Shown piece after piece: positions 1-10,900 of a DNA stretch of 50,490 bases; the stretch's first letter is position 1, and every line of letters begins with the position of its first letter. Below the pieces are notes generated by a model, which was given only the letters and a program-made list of their open reading frames with translations, was not told the origin of the DNA and did not search any database. The position numbers and the translations under genes were made by a program. The stretch is from Bacteroidota bacterium (GTDB lineage: Bacteria > Bacteroidota > Ignavibacteria > Kapaibacteriales > UBA2268): positions 1-50,490 of the forward strand of contig JAKAKE010000024.1 in assembly GCA_021824625.1 (NCBI GenBank), in the 5' to 3' direction.

Positions 1-13
1 TATAATCCTAATA

Positions 14-34
14 CATTTTACATTTTACATTAAA
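14..34. repeat. Short heptamer-periodic repeat (CATTTTA type)
   Basis: Two exact CATTTTA units and a third degenerate unit (CATTAAA) run in a 7-bp register. The last unit overlaps the stop codon of the acyltransferase gene that ends at 30. The same CATTTTA unit recurs at 17897-17931, so this is a minor member of the heptamer class described elsewhere in the window. With only about three units, chance in AT-rich DNA cannot be excluded on its own. Confidence 0.5.
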
Positions 35-914
35 TCGTGTGTTTCCAACGCCTGTGCTGCCAAACCCACAGTTCAGGATTTTTTTTAATTGCATCTTCTA
101 ACATTCGGGCATAGCGGCTTGTTAATTCAAAAATCCCATGTTCATCTTCAGCAAGGTCATCATGTTTTAATTCCTGAATTTCAGCAATATATGTATTATC
201 AGGTTGCCTAACAGGAAACGCACAAATTACAGGGACTTTAAATTTTAATGCCAATTCAGCCGGTGCTTTGTATGTTGCGGTAGGTTTACCGAAGAAATCA
301 ACATATACATCTTTATCACTTGTGGCACTTTGGTCTGCAAGCATGGCTATCACACCGCCCCCTTGCAGTGTTTTTATAATTTCTCGTGCAGCTTTATACA
401 TTGAGATGACAGTATTACCGGCCTTTGTTCTATAATGATTTATTATTTTATCCGATGAAGAATTTTTTTGAGGTTTGACAACAATAAGTATTGGTATCTG
501 AGTAAATAATCCGGCAGAATAAGCTAATATCTCCCAATTGGCAAAATGGCCGGACAATAGAATAAGCCCTTTACCTTCTTTGTGTTTGGCTTTTAATAAA
601 TCCAGATTATTATATTTAATTATGTTGTGTAAATAATTCTCAGAAAAGGTATGCATAGCTGAAACTTCAGAAACTATTATTCCAAGGTTATAATAAGATT
701 TATTTACTATAGCATTTATCCAACTATCAGATTCACCGGGAAATGCAGTTTTAATATTGTCATAAGCTATCTTCTTTCTTTTTGAACTTATTAATTTAAA
801 AAATATTCCAATTGTACAGCCAAGTTTATATCTTTTGGAAATTGAGAGATGTGATGATATGGAACCAACAAAGACTAAAAGCTGAGTAATTAAAAAATCA
901 ATAATTGTTTTCAC
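30..914 (-). CDS. Lipid A biosynthesis acyltransferase family protein (LpxL/HtrB-like)
   Basis: This 294-aa protein belongs to the lysophospholipid/lipid A acyltransferase family, which transfers an acyl chain from acyl-ACP to a lipid A precursor at the cytoplasmic face of the inner membrane. The N-terminal 25 residues are hydrophobic, fitting the family's membrane anchor. The catalytic H-x4-E motif is visible as HFANWE (H123, E128), followed by a basic, Gln-containing segment (VVKPQKNSS) and a later ADQSA-type motif typical of HtrB/LpxL proteins. The C-terminus ends in the family-like PELWVWQHRRWK stretch. The length matches the family (about 290-310 aa). The gene lies 24 bp downstream of the GWxTD-protein gene on the same strand, so cotranscription is plausible. 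Which acyl position is modified cannot be told. Confidence 0.9.
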   Translation of the reverse strand: MKTIIDFLITQLLVFVGSISSHLSISKRYKLGCTIGIFFKLISSKRKKIAYDNIKTAFPGESDSWINAIVNKSYYNLGIIVSEVSAMHTFSENYLHNIIKYNNLDLLKAKHKEGKGLILLSGHFANWEILAYSAGLFTQIPILIVVKPQKNSSSDKIINHYRTKAGNTVISMYKAAREIIKTLQGGGVIAMLADQSATSDKDVYVDFFGKPTATYKAPAELALKFKVPVICAFPVRQPDNTYIAEIQELKHDDLAEDEHGIFELTSRYARMLEDAIKKNPELWVWQHRRWKHTI

Positions 915-938
915 TAAAATAAAATTCCTAATAATAAT

Positions 939-2384
939 TTATCTGATTATACCCTGATTATTATTTTGTTGATTCTGAATATTATCGTCTTCATTCCTTG
1001 AAGGAACATACTGGTTATACCAATCTTCATTCCTCATTTCACCTATTGCAGTTGAGTGAACAAGTACAAAATTACCAAACCCAATCAAGTCAACAAAGTA
1101 AAAATCAACACCCCCCTGAATATCAGTATAAGTCCATGATTCATAAGCCCTATAATCGCCTCTGGATGACGTCTGGTCTCTTTGTGTAGGCTTCCCGTAT
1201 TTCAATAGTACTTTTCCTCTATCGGTTCTCCAACCATCCTTCATCAATCCATAAGAGAAATAGGTATTGGCGTAATCAATTAATTTTCTATATTCCATGA
1301 GCGTCTCATTGTAAGACTTTGTTGTGTCGGAATTACGAATGTTCCAAAAAGCATACATGAATTTTTGTTTAGCTTCAGTTGATGTTATTTCATCCCACAA
1401 CTTAATTTCATTTACAGATGCTATACATTTAGCTTTTTCAAACTCTGTGTTTATCTTTTCATCAGACATAACAGCCCATTCACTTTTTTCAAATGTAATG
1501 CTTTCTGAAAAATTTGTCAGCAGCTTTGGTGGAATCTCAGGATTTAGAACATAAAATAATTCATATTTTGATACGGAATCTGTTGGATTAACATCGGGAT
1601 ATATCAGGGTAGTTTCAAAAAAATATACCCCTGTTGGAAGAACATCAATGGGTATAGAAATAAAATCGGATAGTTCATCGGCAATTGACTGCTTTACTTG
1701 TGAGATTACAAGTTCTTCTCTTTTAACCGCATCCAGAATTCTGTGCTTAATTATAAATCCTGAGGGAGAAATCCTTTGGGCATTATAAATTTCATAATAA
1801 GCATTTAAAATCAAACTATCGCCAAAAAACAAATGTGAAGGGTTAGGAACAACGTATAAATTTCCTTTCTTAAAGGATTCATTCCATGGCACACTTAATC
1901 TGTCTTGATTTTCTACAGCTATTGATAACTCCAAATCACTTAAATCAATAGTATTCGCATTAAATTTTTTTATGATTAAATTATATTTTATCTCTGCTTT
2001 TGTAGTGTTCTCGTTTGAATCAAGTATATTTATTTGAACTTCATATTGACCCGGAGAAAGCAAAAAGTCCTTTTGCCCTAATAAATCCGACTTGTGTTCA
2101 ATAAGTGGAAATTTAGAATAATTAGTAACAATCCATTCTTTCTCAGCTTCAATTTTTACAGATGATTTGATTTTAACATTTATATATAATTCCCCTAAAT
2201 AAATTCCTTCCTGAAATTTAAATTGATATTTAAGAAGTGTATCGGGAAAAGAATAATACATCTCCCATAGAACTTTGTTATCATCATATCGGAATTGTGC
2301 TCCATCAATATCGAATTTAACTGTCTTGGCATCGGTTAACGAAATAATAAAAAAAGAGCATATAATAATTAAAATCCGAAACAT
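939..2384 (-). CDS. GWxTD domain-containing secreted protein
   Basis: A 481-aa protein with an N-terminal signal peptide (hydrophobic residues 4-17, ending near TDAK). The C-terminal third contains the diagnostic GWRTD signature at residues 384-388, followed by RGKVLLKYGKP, which is the core of the GWxTD domain (a family of unknown function found in Bacteroidota, Ignavibacteria, Acidobacteria and relatives). The preceding 350 residues look like beta-sandwich modules (VPNPSHLFFGDSLIL resembles a macroglobulin-like strand). The tail is Asn/Gln-rich (DDNIQNQQNNNQG). It lies downstream of a PorV-like gene but is separated from it by a hairpin terminator at 2407-2443. Function is unknown; a periplasmic or surface role is inferred from the signal peptide. 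Confidence 0.88.
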   Translation of the reverse strand: MFRILIIICSFFIISLTDAKTVKFDIDGAQFRYDDNKVLWEMYYSFPDTLLKYQFKFQEGIYLGELYINVKIKSSVKIEAEKEWIVTNYSKFPLIEHKSDLLGQKDFLLSPGQYEVQINILDSNENTTKAEIKYNLIIKKFNANTIDLSDLELSIAVENQDRLSVPWNESFKKGNLYVVPNPSHLFFGDSLILNAYYEIYNAQRISPSGFIIKHRILDAVKREELVISQVKQSIADELSDFISIPIDVLPTGVYFFETTLIYPDVNPTDSVSKYELFYVLNPEIPPKLLTNFSESITFEKSEWAVMSDEKINTEFEKAKCIASVNEIKLWDEITSTEAKQKFMYAFWNIRNSDTTKSYNETLMEYRKLIDYANTYFSYGLMKDGWRTDRGKVLLKYGKPTQRDQTSSRGDYRAYESWTYTDIQGGVDFYFVDLIGFGNFVLVHSTAIGEMRNEDWYNQYVPSRNEDDNIQNQQNNNQGIIR

Positions 2385-2406
2385 AATAACAAGAATTTAA
2401 AAAATT

Positions 2407-2443
2407 AAAAAAAAAATTGCCGTTGATTTGTTTCAACGGCAAT
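2407..2443 (-). terminator. Rho-independent terminator of the PorV-like gene
   Basis: An 11-bp perfect stem (ATTGCCGTTGA at 2416-2426 pairing with TCAACGGCAAT at 2433-2443) with a 6-nt loop is followed, in the minus direction, by a run of T (the A-run at 2407-2415 on the plus strand). It sits 20 bp past the stop of the PorV-like gene and just before the start of the GWxTD gene, so it should separate the two transcripts. Confidence 0.85.
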
Positions 2444-2462
2444 TAATAAATTTAAATTATAT

Positions 2463-3497
2463 TTAATTAAGAGCCATACCAATACTAATCCGGTTTACCA
2501 AGCCGAAATTCCTTGTAGGATTAATAGAATAATCAATTTGTCCCTTAAATCCACCGCCAATATAATTGACTCCAACACCACCCGATAAACCAAGCTGGTC
2601 TTGTCCAATTAAATATCCTCCACGTATTGACAACAGATTATTCCATGTATATTCGGCACCTAAAGCAAATTGCTCTGACACATCAGACATGGCAATAAAA
2701 TCAATTTCTGCAAGTAACCTGTTATCTTCGTCACTAATAATATCGGTAGTGGCTCCTGCCCTGAATGCCAATGGTATCGTATAAGAATTGGCAAGATACT
2801 GGGCATCAATTGGCGAAGCATAAGCCTGCTCAATTAACTTCTTTGTCGTCTGCAAATCCTGGCCCGAAAACTTCTGTTCAGTTCCTAAATTATTAATTGA
2901 AAAGCCCAGCTTAATACCCTGTATCCCTGTATTATACATTGTCCCTATATCAAAAGCAATCCCACTCGCATTTAATCCGGTAAAGGCTGTTTGAATATAT
3001 TTAAATGTAAAACCAAAAGAAAATTGGTCTGTCAGATACCCTGCCAGTGTAGCTCCAACGGCAATATCACTCCAAGTATAAGAACCTAAACCATTTTGCT
3101 GATCCATTGTTGTCAATTTAATTCTGTCACTGCTGAAGGATAAAGCGTAAAAAGCAGTAGTGAAATTTTCTCCAATGGGTAATGCAATTGCACCATAATT
3201 TAATCCAAATCCGGCAAACCATTGAGTATATGAAAAATTTGCCCCAATTGCTTTGATATCGGCTAAACCTGCTGGATTCCAATACATAGAAGTTAAATCA
3301 TTGCAAACGGCAGAATAAGCACCGCCCATGGCATTTGCCCTTGCACCAATCCCGATTTTCAAAAATTGTGCTCCGGCAGCACCGACCTTTACATATTTGC
3401 CTCCGGAGGCTCCTGACACATCTCCCTCAGAAAATACAGGAGATGATAAAGAAATTACCAAAAATGTAATTATCATCATTCTTAAATATTTATTCAT
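2463..3497 (-). CDS. PorV/PorQ family outer-membrane protein
   Basis: A 344-aa protein with a signal peptide (hydrophobic residues 7-22) and the family hallmark near the mature N-terminus, GAGAQFLKIGIGARANAMGGAYSA, followed by LTSMYWNPAGLAD. This is the UPF0164/PorV-PorQ family of FadL-like 14-strand outer-membrane barrels. In T9SS organisms PorV carries secreted cargo from the translocon to the attachment complex. Repeated strand-like segments (GFTFKYIQTAF, IKLGFSINNLG, RGGYLIGQDQLGLSGG) run to the end, and the last residues (ISIGMALN) form a final strand. It has the same orientation as the 1463-aa surface protein and TonB receptor upstream, 50 bp away, suggesting a secretion/assembly unit. 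Whether it is the genuine PorV or one of several paralogues cannot be decided here. Confidence 0.88.
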   Translation of the reverse strand: MNKYLRMMIITFLVISLSSPVFSEGDVSGASGGKYVKVGAAGAQFLKIGIGARANAMGGAYSAVCNDLTSMYWNPAGLADIKAIGANFSYTQWFAGFGLNYGAIALPIGENFTTAFYALSFSSDRIKLTTMDQQNGLGSYTWSDIAVGATLAGYLTDQFSFGFTFKYIQTAFTGLNASGIAFDIGTMYNTGIQGIKLGFSINNLGTEQKFSGQDLQTTKKLIEQAYASPIDAQYLANSYTIPLAFRAGATTDIISDEDNRLLAEIDFIAMSDVSEQFALGAEYTWNNLLSIRGGYLIGQDQLGLSGGVGVNYIGGGFKGQIDYSINPTRNFGLVNRISIGMALN

Positions 3498-3547
3498 AAT
3501 TATTCTCCATTAAAATTCATTTTATTGATTATTTATATATTGTAACA

Positions 3548-6500
3548 TTAGTCAATTAACCTGAAACCACCGACAACAACCGCGAATTTCTTTATTGTCT
3601 GGGCTCCGTTTGGTGTTGTTATCAAAGCTACCAGAATTTGACTTTGGACTCTCTGTTTATTGGTTGACAATAAATTCCAAACATCAACACCTTCTTTATC
3701 TGGGTCAGTTGATATATACTCATCATGTTTGATGGTTTGAATTAAATCACCTGTTACCGTATAAATATCAATATTACATATTTTTGGCAATCTTGTAAAA
3801 TAGATTTTAGCATCATAAGCCGATTTCTGACCCTGATGAGTAATATAGTAAGGATTTGGTACTACATCAACCTGGTCCAGAATATCATCTGTATAACTTT
3901 CAATATGAGGAACTGCAGAATCAATCCTAAACCTTACCTTTGCACCCGGCAGTGGGAAACCTAAGGCTCCACCTGTTGTTTTGAGAATGATTTTATCACC
4001 TGCGGCAAAATCAAGACCAAAAGTCTTCTTCTTAATCGGATCATCAGCCCATTCGTTGATTGTGCCAAGCCTGCCCGTCCATCTTGCATAATCGAGTGCA
4101 AAGGTTACACCTGAAGCCGATATGGTATTTACAAAGTCAACCGTATCACTCTTATCAGGTGTAAATCCGGTTATATAATATCTGCCCTGCTGACCGATAA
4201 AAGTAGCCCTCCCGGAATAAGGTTCAGTATTACGAATTGCAACCGATCTTTTTAAGGATAAAAACTTAACATACCTTGCATTTATATAACCATAAGCAGA
4301 TAAATTATACTTATTTATATAATCATCGTGATTATTTAATAGACTTCTTGGGTCGGTTGTTAATTTCGGAGGAACAGAAATTGTATCAATTCCAAGATTG
4401 ATATGCTGTAATTCGCCGGGATATGTAACATCTACTTCACCATTAAGACCAGGCCTTTTATATGAAATTATATTTGTTACCTTTACATTCAGATAAGGGA
4501 CTTCAAAGGTTTTTGTACCGGCATACCAGCTTAATTGCATTGTCTCAATTCCTCCCGGAAGAAATTCAACAAGATATTCGGCAGGACCATTGTTGAAACT
4601 TCCAATTTGAGCCATTCCATATCCTTGAAAAGCGAAATTACCGCTGGGATACCCAACAAATCTTTGGTTGGTTACCAAGAAATTTGTAACAGTTGTAGCT
4701 AACACTTTTTCCAAATCTCTCATCTGATTAGGTTGGTCAGTCATAAATGAAATGGGAGTAGTCGCTGAACTTGAAACTATTCCGCTCGATGAATCGGGCC
4801 TATAACGGCCTCCTCTCTGTTCTAATGTAAAATCAAATGTTAATCCTATTGTCCCATAAGCTTCATTAGCAAATCCGGAACTATAACAATAATTATCTTG
4901 TGTAAAATATCCTGTTGTAAACTTACCTGACCTAACAATTTTATCATTATTATAAGGTACACCAATTGAAATTTCTTTACCGCTGATAGTATCATGGATT
5001 GTCGTATCAGCAGAAACCAATGAATAAGCATCCTCAGTAAATAAGTTTCTAAACAGGAATGAACAAGGTGTCTGCTCAAAATATGTATTACCATTAAAGA
5101 GGATTTTTCCATCTGACAAATCCGTTAAAACAAGATGCCTCATATAAATACCTACATCCTTTGTTGTGGTTGTATTCAGAATTGGAAAACTATAGAAAGA
5201 CCATGCCGGTTCCAACGCAAGTTCAAGTTCATGTCCGGCATATAATTGTTGAGCCCTATCTGCATCAATGCCAAACATTTTAAAATTATACAAACCTCCA
5301 ATCTTTGCTGAATCAACATAAGTAACTTTGAAATCAATAGATTTCATAGCCGCTTCTGCTTTAGGTGATGTTTCTGCAACATTTGGTAAGTTCAAATCAC
5401 CTGTATTATGTTTCAATGGTGTTGGTTGATTATAATCACCTTCATCATAAGCTAAAATTTTGTAAAAATAATCAACATTATTAATTAATTTTTCTGTCTT
5501 AACCGGGTTTGATTCATACGAGACAACACCATCTCTATTATCATCGCCTATGTCAACAAATGTTCTATGATTGGTAATAAGGTCAATATAGGTTGATATG
5601 ACATCAGTTCTTACTTCCAATGACTGTTCAAACTCGGGGAAAAATTTTACCTGAGCAAATCCCTTTTGAATATAACTATAAACAGAATCAAGAACGGCTC
5701 TTAAATGCAGAGTATCTTTCATGGCTTGATGAATTTCATAAGGAATCAATCTATCAACTGCCATGTAATCCACGCCATTCACATTAATCTTCCTAAATGT
5801 ATTTCTAAAATAAATAGTATCGTTATCAAAATCACGTACAGATGAAGTATCAGCAACTGTTACTGTCTCCTTTTTTCTCAGTAGAGGATTATAAGTTAAT
5901 AATGCAGGATTCAAATGGACTGTACCAATTGACACTGTATCTAATAAATAATGTTTAAAAGTATTCGGGTTGAAAGGGTCATGGAAAACCGGAACTTCAT
6001 TACGGTTAAAATGCTTATCGTAGAACTTGCCCCATGGTGCAGTTAATATTGCTGTGTCAATACCCATGATTACAGGAAAATCATATCTTCCTGTATTTCT
6101 AAATAATACATCCGTAACCCAAGTATCAGGTCCTGCTAAAATAAATCCTTTGCCAATTCTCATTACTTTGATTGCCATTGAATCAATTGTATTGCCTATC
6201 ACAACCGGACCGGCTATTCTCATTGAGTCAATCAAAGGCATCTCCAAATCGTTCTTATTAGTACCTGCCCTGTTATATGATTTCCAAAAAGGAGATGGTA
6301 TTTCCCATTGGGCAAGCTGTTTATAACCGAATGGGCCTTTACCTCTGCTGTATTTGTTATTTGGAGTGATTTGGTCAACATCGAATGTGTCGAGGTTTGA
6401 ACTTCTGGCTCTGTAGAGTCGAAGTCCCATAAAATCCATCCCAGTCTCATAAATGTCATGTGACATTTCGGCGGTATTATCCCATTCAATTCTTACAGCA

Positions 6501-7939
6501 TTATTTAATGGAATCCATTTTTTAATTTGAGTCCTGTCGGGTGGCGATGGAGCTCTGAAATTATTATCATATACGCTTTGAGCAAACTTGACCTTACGTA
6601 CGAGTTCAGCAGCGTCTTCATCCGAACCATCTGCATCGGTTTTTGTTGCCGGCCCTGCTAACACCATACCGACAACAACTCTTACCGTATCATTCGGAAG
6701 AACATGAAAAGGGCCGGTTGCCATCATAAATCTTTTATCGCCAGCATTATCATCTCCATCCCTTCTCTCAGATGCCATAGTATTGTATCTGTCCTCATCT
6801 TCGTTTATATCTTCATCAATATTCCAGTTTTTAAAAGTTTTTAATCCTAACTGCTCGGATGTATTGTAAACTTTTTTATCCTTTCGAATAAATGAGTTTG
6901 CATCAACAGCAGGACTTTCTAAAAAGACAAATCCAAGATAACCGAAACCGTAACCTTTTTCGCCCCTTGGTATTCCAATGTCGGTCCACTGAAGAGCAAG
7001 GTTTAATGAAGGATCGGAACTATAATATTTCACACGGTCATTATCTGCGGCAGGGCTGGGATTTCTACCGATGTCAATGTCCATGGTAGGAGCCATCCAG
7101 CTATTAAAAAGTGTATCGGATGATTTATTAACAATATCATATTTAATAAAAATAAAATCCTTATAATCACCAAAACCCCAGGAGTAAATCATTTGTTCAA
7201 ATTGCAACTTGAACGGATAGCCTAACGGCTGGCGTAATCCTAACCCGCCATCAAACCTGTCAAGGTCTGTATCTTTATAGGTAGCAAAAATATCTTCACC
7301 CGATATGAAAGCAGGGCCATTGGGATACCTCGTTAATGTTCTGTCATTTTGGTCAGGTATGTAATATCCATAATACCTGTCCTTTTTTAAAGTGTCTTCA
7401 GGATTTTCACTTGCATCCCAAATAGGCCAATTATCCCTTTCTTTTGCTGTTATAGGTTTGCCGTCATTTGTTAAAAAATCGGTTGAAAAACAAGTTCTGT
7501 ATTTATAAATATCGGTTTCGTCAAACAAGTCTCCGTCTTCAATTCTGCCGGGGACCATCCATGATTTTCCATTATTGGGATTGTAAGTAATTTCAACAAG
7601 TTTATGGGGAACCGGATCGTTTGGTAAAAACTTCTGTGCGCCGAACCAAATACCGCCGCCGTAAATATATTGATTAAATGAGCCTCGGGGCCAGATTCCG
7701 CCTCCTTTATTATGCAAAACATCCAACCCGAAAATACCATAATTTGTTGTAAAGAACTGGATGTTGCTTATGGTATTTTCCTGAAGGTCAAATGGCCGTT
7801 CATACTTTCTTTGAATTTCATCAGTCTTGTCTTTATCACCGGGATTAACTTTGGTTTTTGCTAAAGTTCCAATTGTTAAAGCGATAAATAAAACAATAAC
7901 AAACAATGAAATAAACATTTTTTTTGTGAAGTTATACAT
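3548..7939 (-). CDS. Large secreted surface protein with T9SS/FlgD-like C-terminal domain
   Basis: I place the start at 7939 (1463 aa) because AGAGG lies 7 bp upstream of this ATG (7947-7951); an in-frame ATG at 7960 lacks such a site. Residues after the start form a signal peptide (MYNFTKKMFISLFVIV and following). The long middle has no recognised enzyme motif but contains fibronectin-like strands (NAVRIEWDNTAEMSHDIYET) and repeated Asp-rich turns. The C-terminal ~100 residues (VVPNPYY..., NIDIYTVTGDLIQTI, VWNLLSTNKQRVQSQILV) match the T9SS sorting/FlgD-Ig-like domain pattern. Proteins of this type commonly sit beside TonB receptors and PorV-like genes in Ignavibacteria-type genomes. It is flanked by the TonB receptor (29 bp from its stop codon to the 7960 ATG) and the PorV-like gene. 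Function is unknown. Confidence 0.8.
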   Translation of the reverse strand: MYNFTKKMFISLFVIVLFIALTIGTLAKTKVNPGDKDKTDEIQRKYERPFDLQENTISNIQFFTTNYGIFGLDVLHNKGGGIWPRGSFNQYIYGGGIWFGAQKFLPNDPVPHKLVEITYNPNNGKSWMVPGRIEDGDLFDETDIYKYRTCFSTDFLTNDGKPITAKERDNWPIWDASENPEDTLKKDRYYGYYIPDQNDRTLTRYPNGPAFISGEDIFATYKDTDLDRFDGGLGLRQPLGYPFKLQFEQMIYSWGFGDYKDFIFIKYDIVNKSSDTLFNSWMAPTMDIDIGRNPSPAADNDRVKYYSSDPSLNLALQWTDIGIPRGEKGYGFGYLGFVFLESPAVDANSFIRKDKKVYNTSEQLGLKTFKNWNIDEDINEDEDRYNTMASERRDGDDNAGDKRFMMATGPFHVLPNDTVRVVVGMVLAGPATKTDADGSDEDAAELVRKVKFAQSVYDNNFRAPSPPDRTQIKKWIPLNNAVRIEWDNTAEMSHDIYETGMDFMGLRLYRARSSNLDTFDVDQITPNNKYSRGKGPFGYKQLAQWEIPSPFWKSYNRAGTNKNDLEMPLIDSMRIAGPVVIGNTIDSMAIKVMRIGKGFILAGPDTWVTDVLFRNTGRYDFPVIMGIDTAILTAPWGKFYDKHFNRNEVPVFHDPFNPNTFKHYLLDTVSIGTVHLNPALLTYNPLLRKKETVTVADTSSVRDFDNDTIYFRNTFRKINVNGVDYMAVDRLIPYEIHQAMKDTLHLRAVLDSVYSYIQKGFAQVKFFPEFEQSLEVRTDVISTYIDLITNHRTFVDIGDDNRDGVVSYESNPVKTEKLINNVDYFYKILAYDEGDYNQPTPLKHNTGDLNLPNVAETSPKAEAAMKSIDFKVTYVDSAKIGGLYNFKMFGIDADRAQQLYAGHELELALEPAWSFYSFPILNTTTTKDVGIYMRHLVLTDLSDGKILFNGNTYFEQTPCSFLFRNLFTEDAYSLVSADTTIHDTISGKEISIGVPYNNDKIVRSGKFTTGYFTQDNYCYSSGFANEAYGTIGLTFDFTLEQRGGRYRPDSSSGIVSSSATTPISFMTDQPNQMRDLEKVLATTVTNFLVTNQRFVGYPSGNFAFQGYGMAQIGSFNNGPAEYLVEFLPGGIETMQLSWYAGTKTFEVPYLNVKVTNIISYKRPGLNGEVDVTYPGELQHINLGIDTISVPPKLTTDPRSLLNNHDDYINKYNLSAYGYINARYVKFLSLKRSVAIRNTEPYSGRATFIGQQGRYYITGFTPDKSDTVDFVNTISASGVTFALDYARWTGRLGTINEWADDPIKKKTFGLDFAAGDKIILKTTGGALGFPLPGAKVRFRIDSAVPHIESYTDDILDQVDVVPNPYYITHQGQKSAYDAKIYFTRLPKICNIDIYTVTGDLIQTIKHDEYISTDPDKEGVDVWNLLSTNKQRVQSQILVALITTPNGAQTIKKFAVVVGGFRLID

Positions 7940-7988
7940 ATATTTTCCTCTCATTATCATATTTAATTTCTTATTTGCTTAAATAACG

Positions 7989-10900
7989 TTAAAACCTGAA
8001 CATAGCCCCGAAATATACGGTAATTGGGAGTTGATAATTTCCCTGGAATTTACGGTTTATTTCAAGTTGTTTTTTAAAAGCCTGGAATTTCTCGGTCTGG
8101 GTAACCACACCATTTCCATCGAAATCCGAGTTCACATTATATTTTCTGTTACCAAAATAATCATATTGGTCAGGTTTAAAAGAATCGGTATTTGAAAAAT
8201 CTGCTTCCTTGTATAATGTTGTTGAAGAAAAACTGCCCTGTGTATAATAAAATGATGTACCATCATCATCAGGGTCACCTGTTACTATATAATAATTATT
8301 AGCACTTCTAATATTAAAAATATTAAATACATCAACAAAGAATTCAACTGAGGATTCCCCAAAATCTTCACCAAATATATCCTTAAATTTAAACATCTTG
8401 GATAATCTCATATCTGTTCTCCATGCAGATGGCCCCCTTTCAGCATTTATTTCACCTACTACTTTACCTTTAATATCCCTTTTTGTGTAAGGTGTACCCG
8501 TCTGGAAAAATGTCGTAAAGCTTATATTTGTATTTTCCAATGGTTGAATGCCTGCTATTGATGGCCCCTGATTATCCCTCCAGTCAAAAGTAAGATTGAA
8601 GTTGATTCTGTGCCTTCTGTCCCATGACATGGGATATTCGGATAATGGATAAGCGGGTAAATTCGTATATGGGTCAATTGGCATTTGATAGTTATCTCCG
8701 GCATTTGAGGACGTACCATTTGCTGAAGATAAATTATAATTCAACGAAAATCCAATATTATCTGTTGCTGTTACATTTTTTCTTAATGTAAATTCAAGTC
8801 CTTTTGCATTTCCATATTCGGCAACAGTATATAGGTAGAATGATACGGGAACTGCCGGAACATACATGATTCCAATTTGATTATATATATCTTTATAATA
8901 TGCAGTTACATCAAATGCAAAATCATCGGATATTTGATTACTATATGAAACCTGGTAAGCATTTACACGTTGTGCATCCATATTCGGATTGCCGAGTATT
9001 TGATTACCGCGAAGTCTGGGTGTAGCAAATCCATCATATAAATTCTGAAATTCAGGAATTTTGAAATACATGTCATAAGCAATAGAAACATTTGACCGTT
9101 CGGTTATTGGATAGGTAACGTTAACTCTCGGGCTAATTTGGAACTTCATCTTTGAGTTGGCAAATCCGGTATCGGATAATATTGAAATAAAATCAGTATT
9201 TGTTGTTCTATAATTCGAATTTGGTGTAAAGATGTCGAACCGCAAACCCGGACTGATAATGATTCCTTTATAAGAAATCTGGTCCTGCAAATAAAGAGCG
9301 CCGAGCATAGGCTTATAAGGTTTGCTTGTCATTTCCCATGTCCTTTGGTCTTCAGCATAGAGGTTTCCTCCCCATTCGTCCGTGTAAACATCAAAAAACG
9401 GGTCGGCTACCCAAGGTAAATTATTTTCATGCCTGTAAAGTTCATAAAATCTGAAGTCAATTCCGGTTTTAAACATATGGGAAAATTCACCTTCTATGTT
9501 CAACGAATAATTGCCTTCTACCTGCCAGTAATTACTTTTCCTGAATTCAAAATATCTGTTATTGCCATGGGTTGCATAAGTATTATCTCTCCCAAATGGA
9601 TTATCGGTGCCTGAATCATTTATATCACCTTCTATATACCCCGTAATCGGATTAATTTTTCGCGAAGCACCCCTCAGATAACCATCCGCGGTTGAAATGA
9701 TTGTAGGTATAACCTCAAATTCATCAATAATTCTGTTCTTACCCGAAACCAAAGTATTTTGGTCGGCTTTTACTTTATCAAAGGGATACCACATTTCGAA
9801 ACCTGTAAAGAAATTCGGGTTAATTGTCGGGTCCTTGATTTCTGCTTCAGAAGGGAACCTGCCATCTATATAATCAGTAACAGAGTACCCCGGGTAAAGA
9901 TTTCTTTTTGATGTTTCATCGGCATTTGTATTATTTGAGATTGTTAATTCATAAAAACTTTTATCAGATAATGTATGATTTATTCGTGCCATTAGGTTCA
10001 TCACGAGTGTATTATTCACCGGCAATTTTGCTATATATTCAGGCAAACTATTACTAACACCGTTTATTACACCAAAATCACGTGCATAGAGCCAATTTGT
10101 TGATGGTACTGAGGCTATTTCAATGTTAGTCAAGCCCCACATACCACCTACAAGAAGGTATATGTCATCGGAAATTCCCCACTTCGTTTTTACGGAAAGA
10201 TTTTTCACCCAGCTTCTGTTATTATCCAATCGTCCAATATTATCTTGCCCTCGTTCAGGATGATTTACGTCCACCGGATTATAAATCTTATAACTTGCAT
10301 TTCTGTACTTTTCGTATAAATAATAACCTGACATAAAGAAGGTTGAGTTACTAAGAATAGGAATGGGGCCACCTGCTCCAAATTCAAATATATTCTGTTG
10401 TGGACCCTGAAGTTTATTTCCTTCTCCAGTATGAATTGCAGTCAATTTTCTCCCGTCATCTTTTAACACCAAATCAGTTAGCTGCGAACCCCATAAGGCA
10501 TCCACATCCGTTCTCCATCTAATAAAACCTTCATATTTATCAGTACGCCCGACTTTACTTACAGTATTAACAATACCTCCAAGGGCATTACCATATTCAG
10601 GAGCGAACGCACCTGTATTTACCTGTACTTCTTCAGTTGCATAAGCACTAATCATTGGAAAATATGTTAATCCGGCAGCACCGAATCCACCTGTGAATTG
10701 ATTGCCTAAATCTATTCCATCAACCCTGATTTGCGATTCGGTTTGGCGGCTCCCACGAATATTGTAGCCGTTATTACCCTGAAAGACACCGGCACTCAAA
10801 CCGATTACCGATTGAATTCCTTCGCGGGCGACATGAGTTAATCCATCAGATGTTATTTTTCTTTTGGTTCCGATTTCTGTATTATTAACCATAACCTTTG

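Noticed and set aside
3548-7960. Use of the 7960 ATG as the start of the large surface protein
   Set aside because: The 7939 ATG has AGAGG 7 bp upstream and gives a proper signal peptide; the earlier ATG has no such site.
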